Assembly (NCBI RefSeq): GCF_004402495.1
Contig: NZ_SOFH01000007.1
Span: 68,183 to 132,182, forward strand
DNA: 64,000 bases
Source: Cryobacterium sp. HLT2-28
GTDB lineage: Bacteria > Actinomycetota > Actinomycetes > Actinomycetales > Microbacteriaceae
Reading direction: 5' to 3'
Made by a program: the position numbers and the translations under genes. Position 1 is the stretch's first letter. Every line of letters begins with the position of its first letter. Of the stretch, positions 63,241 through 64,000 are shown piece by piece. The notes beneath the pieces are model-generated. The model saw only the letters and a list, made by a program, of their open reading frames with translations, was not told the DNA's origin and did no database searches.

Positions 63241-63284
63241 TACAACTTGTACCTACAGCTTTTCGACCGGCGCAAGGGGGCACC

Positions 63285-64000
63285 GTGAACAGTGTGTGGA
63301 CCACACGGATCGATGTCTCGAACCGGACCGTCGGTGGCCGCACCATCGCCCTGGTGGTCTTCACCCCGCCGGCGGGCGGGATGATCTCCTGGACGAGGGC
63401 AGCCCTGGCCGCGCTCGCCGCCGCCGTCGACGCCATCGACCTGGCCGCGGTCGACGCGGTGGCCTTCACCGGCACCGGCACGGTCTTCGGGGCCGGCGCC
63501 GACCTGGTCGCCTTCGGTTCCGTCTCCTCTCTCACGGAGGGTGAGCAGATCGCCCGCGACGGCTACGCGGCCTTCAACCGGCTCGGCCGGCTCGAGCTGC
63601 CCACCTTCGCCTTCCTCAACGGCGTCGCGCTCGGCGGTGCGTTCGAGCTGGCCCTCCGCGCCGACTTCCGCACGGTCACCGCCCGGGCGACCAACCTCGG
63701 CCTGCCGGGGTGCGCCTCGGCCTCGTGCCCGGCTGGGGCGGGCTGGGCCTGCTCGCCGACCTGGCCGGCCCCGCGGCAGCCGCGGAGATCGCGGTCACCC
63801 GCTCCCTCTCCGGCCGTTCCCTCGCGGCCGCGGACCTCGCCGCGTGCGGGGTCGCCGACGTCGTGATCGACGACCCCGACTTCATCGGGGCCTCACTCGC
63901 CTGGGCGGCCGCCCGCCTGGCCGGCGTGGCCGAAGCGGACGCGGCGGACACCCCGGCCGGCCCACCCGCCGCCCCGCGGCCCGCCGCGCAGGCGCCCTGG
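63285..64000 (+). pseudogene. Enoyl-CoA hydratase/FadB-like gene, frameshifted, cut by window end
   Basis: Starts at GTG 63285 with an aaggggg site. Crotonase features: FTGTGTVFGAGADLVAFGSV (oxyanion region) and FLNGVALGGAFELALRADFR. After LGLPG near 63708 the frame shifts; the other frame continues VRLGLVPGWGGLGLLADLAG and EIAVTRSLSGRSLAAADLAA. One missing G in a ggggtg run at about 63707-63710 would restore it, so a real mutation or sequencing error is possible. The gene continues beyond the window; a C-terminal hydroxyacyl-CoA dehydrogenase domain as in FadB is likely. Confidence 0.75.

Overview
This is a high-GC actinobacterial chromosome segment, most likely from a member of the Microbacteriaceae (Cryobacterium/Salinibacterium-like). 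The evidence is the GC-rich codon use, many GTG starts, frequent 'ggatgcc' words, the dnaX-recR-lysC-asd order, an Rv2578c-type radical SAM gene and several DUF222/HNH and AbiEi/DUF559 accessory genes. This taxonomic assignment is inference from gene content; no search was run.

Region 1 (1-28.9 kb) is mostly core. It holds dnaX-recR, lysC-asd (aspartate pathway, with an internal lysC start), a membrane GGDEF-EAL protein, mqo, an SOS-box-controlled radical SAM gene, a block of sensor kinase-like membrane proteins with a LuxR-type response regulator, tdk, a DUF222/HNH nuclease, a TPR-GGDEF cyclase, radA, an SGNH hydrolase and tRNA-Ser(CGA). A family of long inverted-repeat intergenic elements (five copies) is confined to the first 14.2 kb. 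Two near-identical copies bracket an AbiEi/DUF559 nuclease gene.

Region 2 (28.9-46.4 kb) begins right after the tRNA and looks like an accessory or decaying region. It has a 5'-truncated transposase, a TIR-like gene fragment, a truncated potassium channel, a deleted and frameshifted flavin oxidoreductase, a TetR remnant, a second-copy oleate hydratase remnant, MFS and AraC fragments and dispersed ~110-bp repeats. Embedded in it is an intact five-gene operon (38.9-42.8 kb): an acyl-CoA dehydrogenase-like flavoprotein, a cytosolic PhnD-like binding protein, a radical SAM enzyme with an N-terminal TusA-like domain, a DoxX-like membrane protein and a small membrane protein. An oleate hydratase/TetR pair follows.

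Region 3 (46.4-52.9 kb) is an envelope/general-stress cluster: two CsbD proteins, small membrane proteins, an ECF sigma factor coupled to two Asp23-like genes, a divergent Asp23 gene with a 57-aa coupled ORF, and a diiron-type oxidase with a CDGSH protein. Part of it is duplicated 3.5 kb away (45.45-45.84 kb).

Region 4 (52.9-64 kb) has YihY/BrkB, a DinB-like protein, CorA, sucrose phosphorylase, an APC permease with a TetR regulator and palindromic operator, an MBL/beta-CASP RNase, and a TetR next to a frameshifted enoyl-CoA hydratase gene cut by the window end. Upstream of the sucrose phosphorylase I see a c-di-GMP-I (GEMM)-type riboswitch just ahead of a 52-codon ORF. This fits with the two c-di-GMP enzymes encoded earlier in the window.
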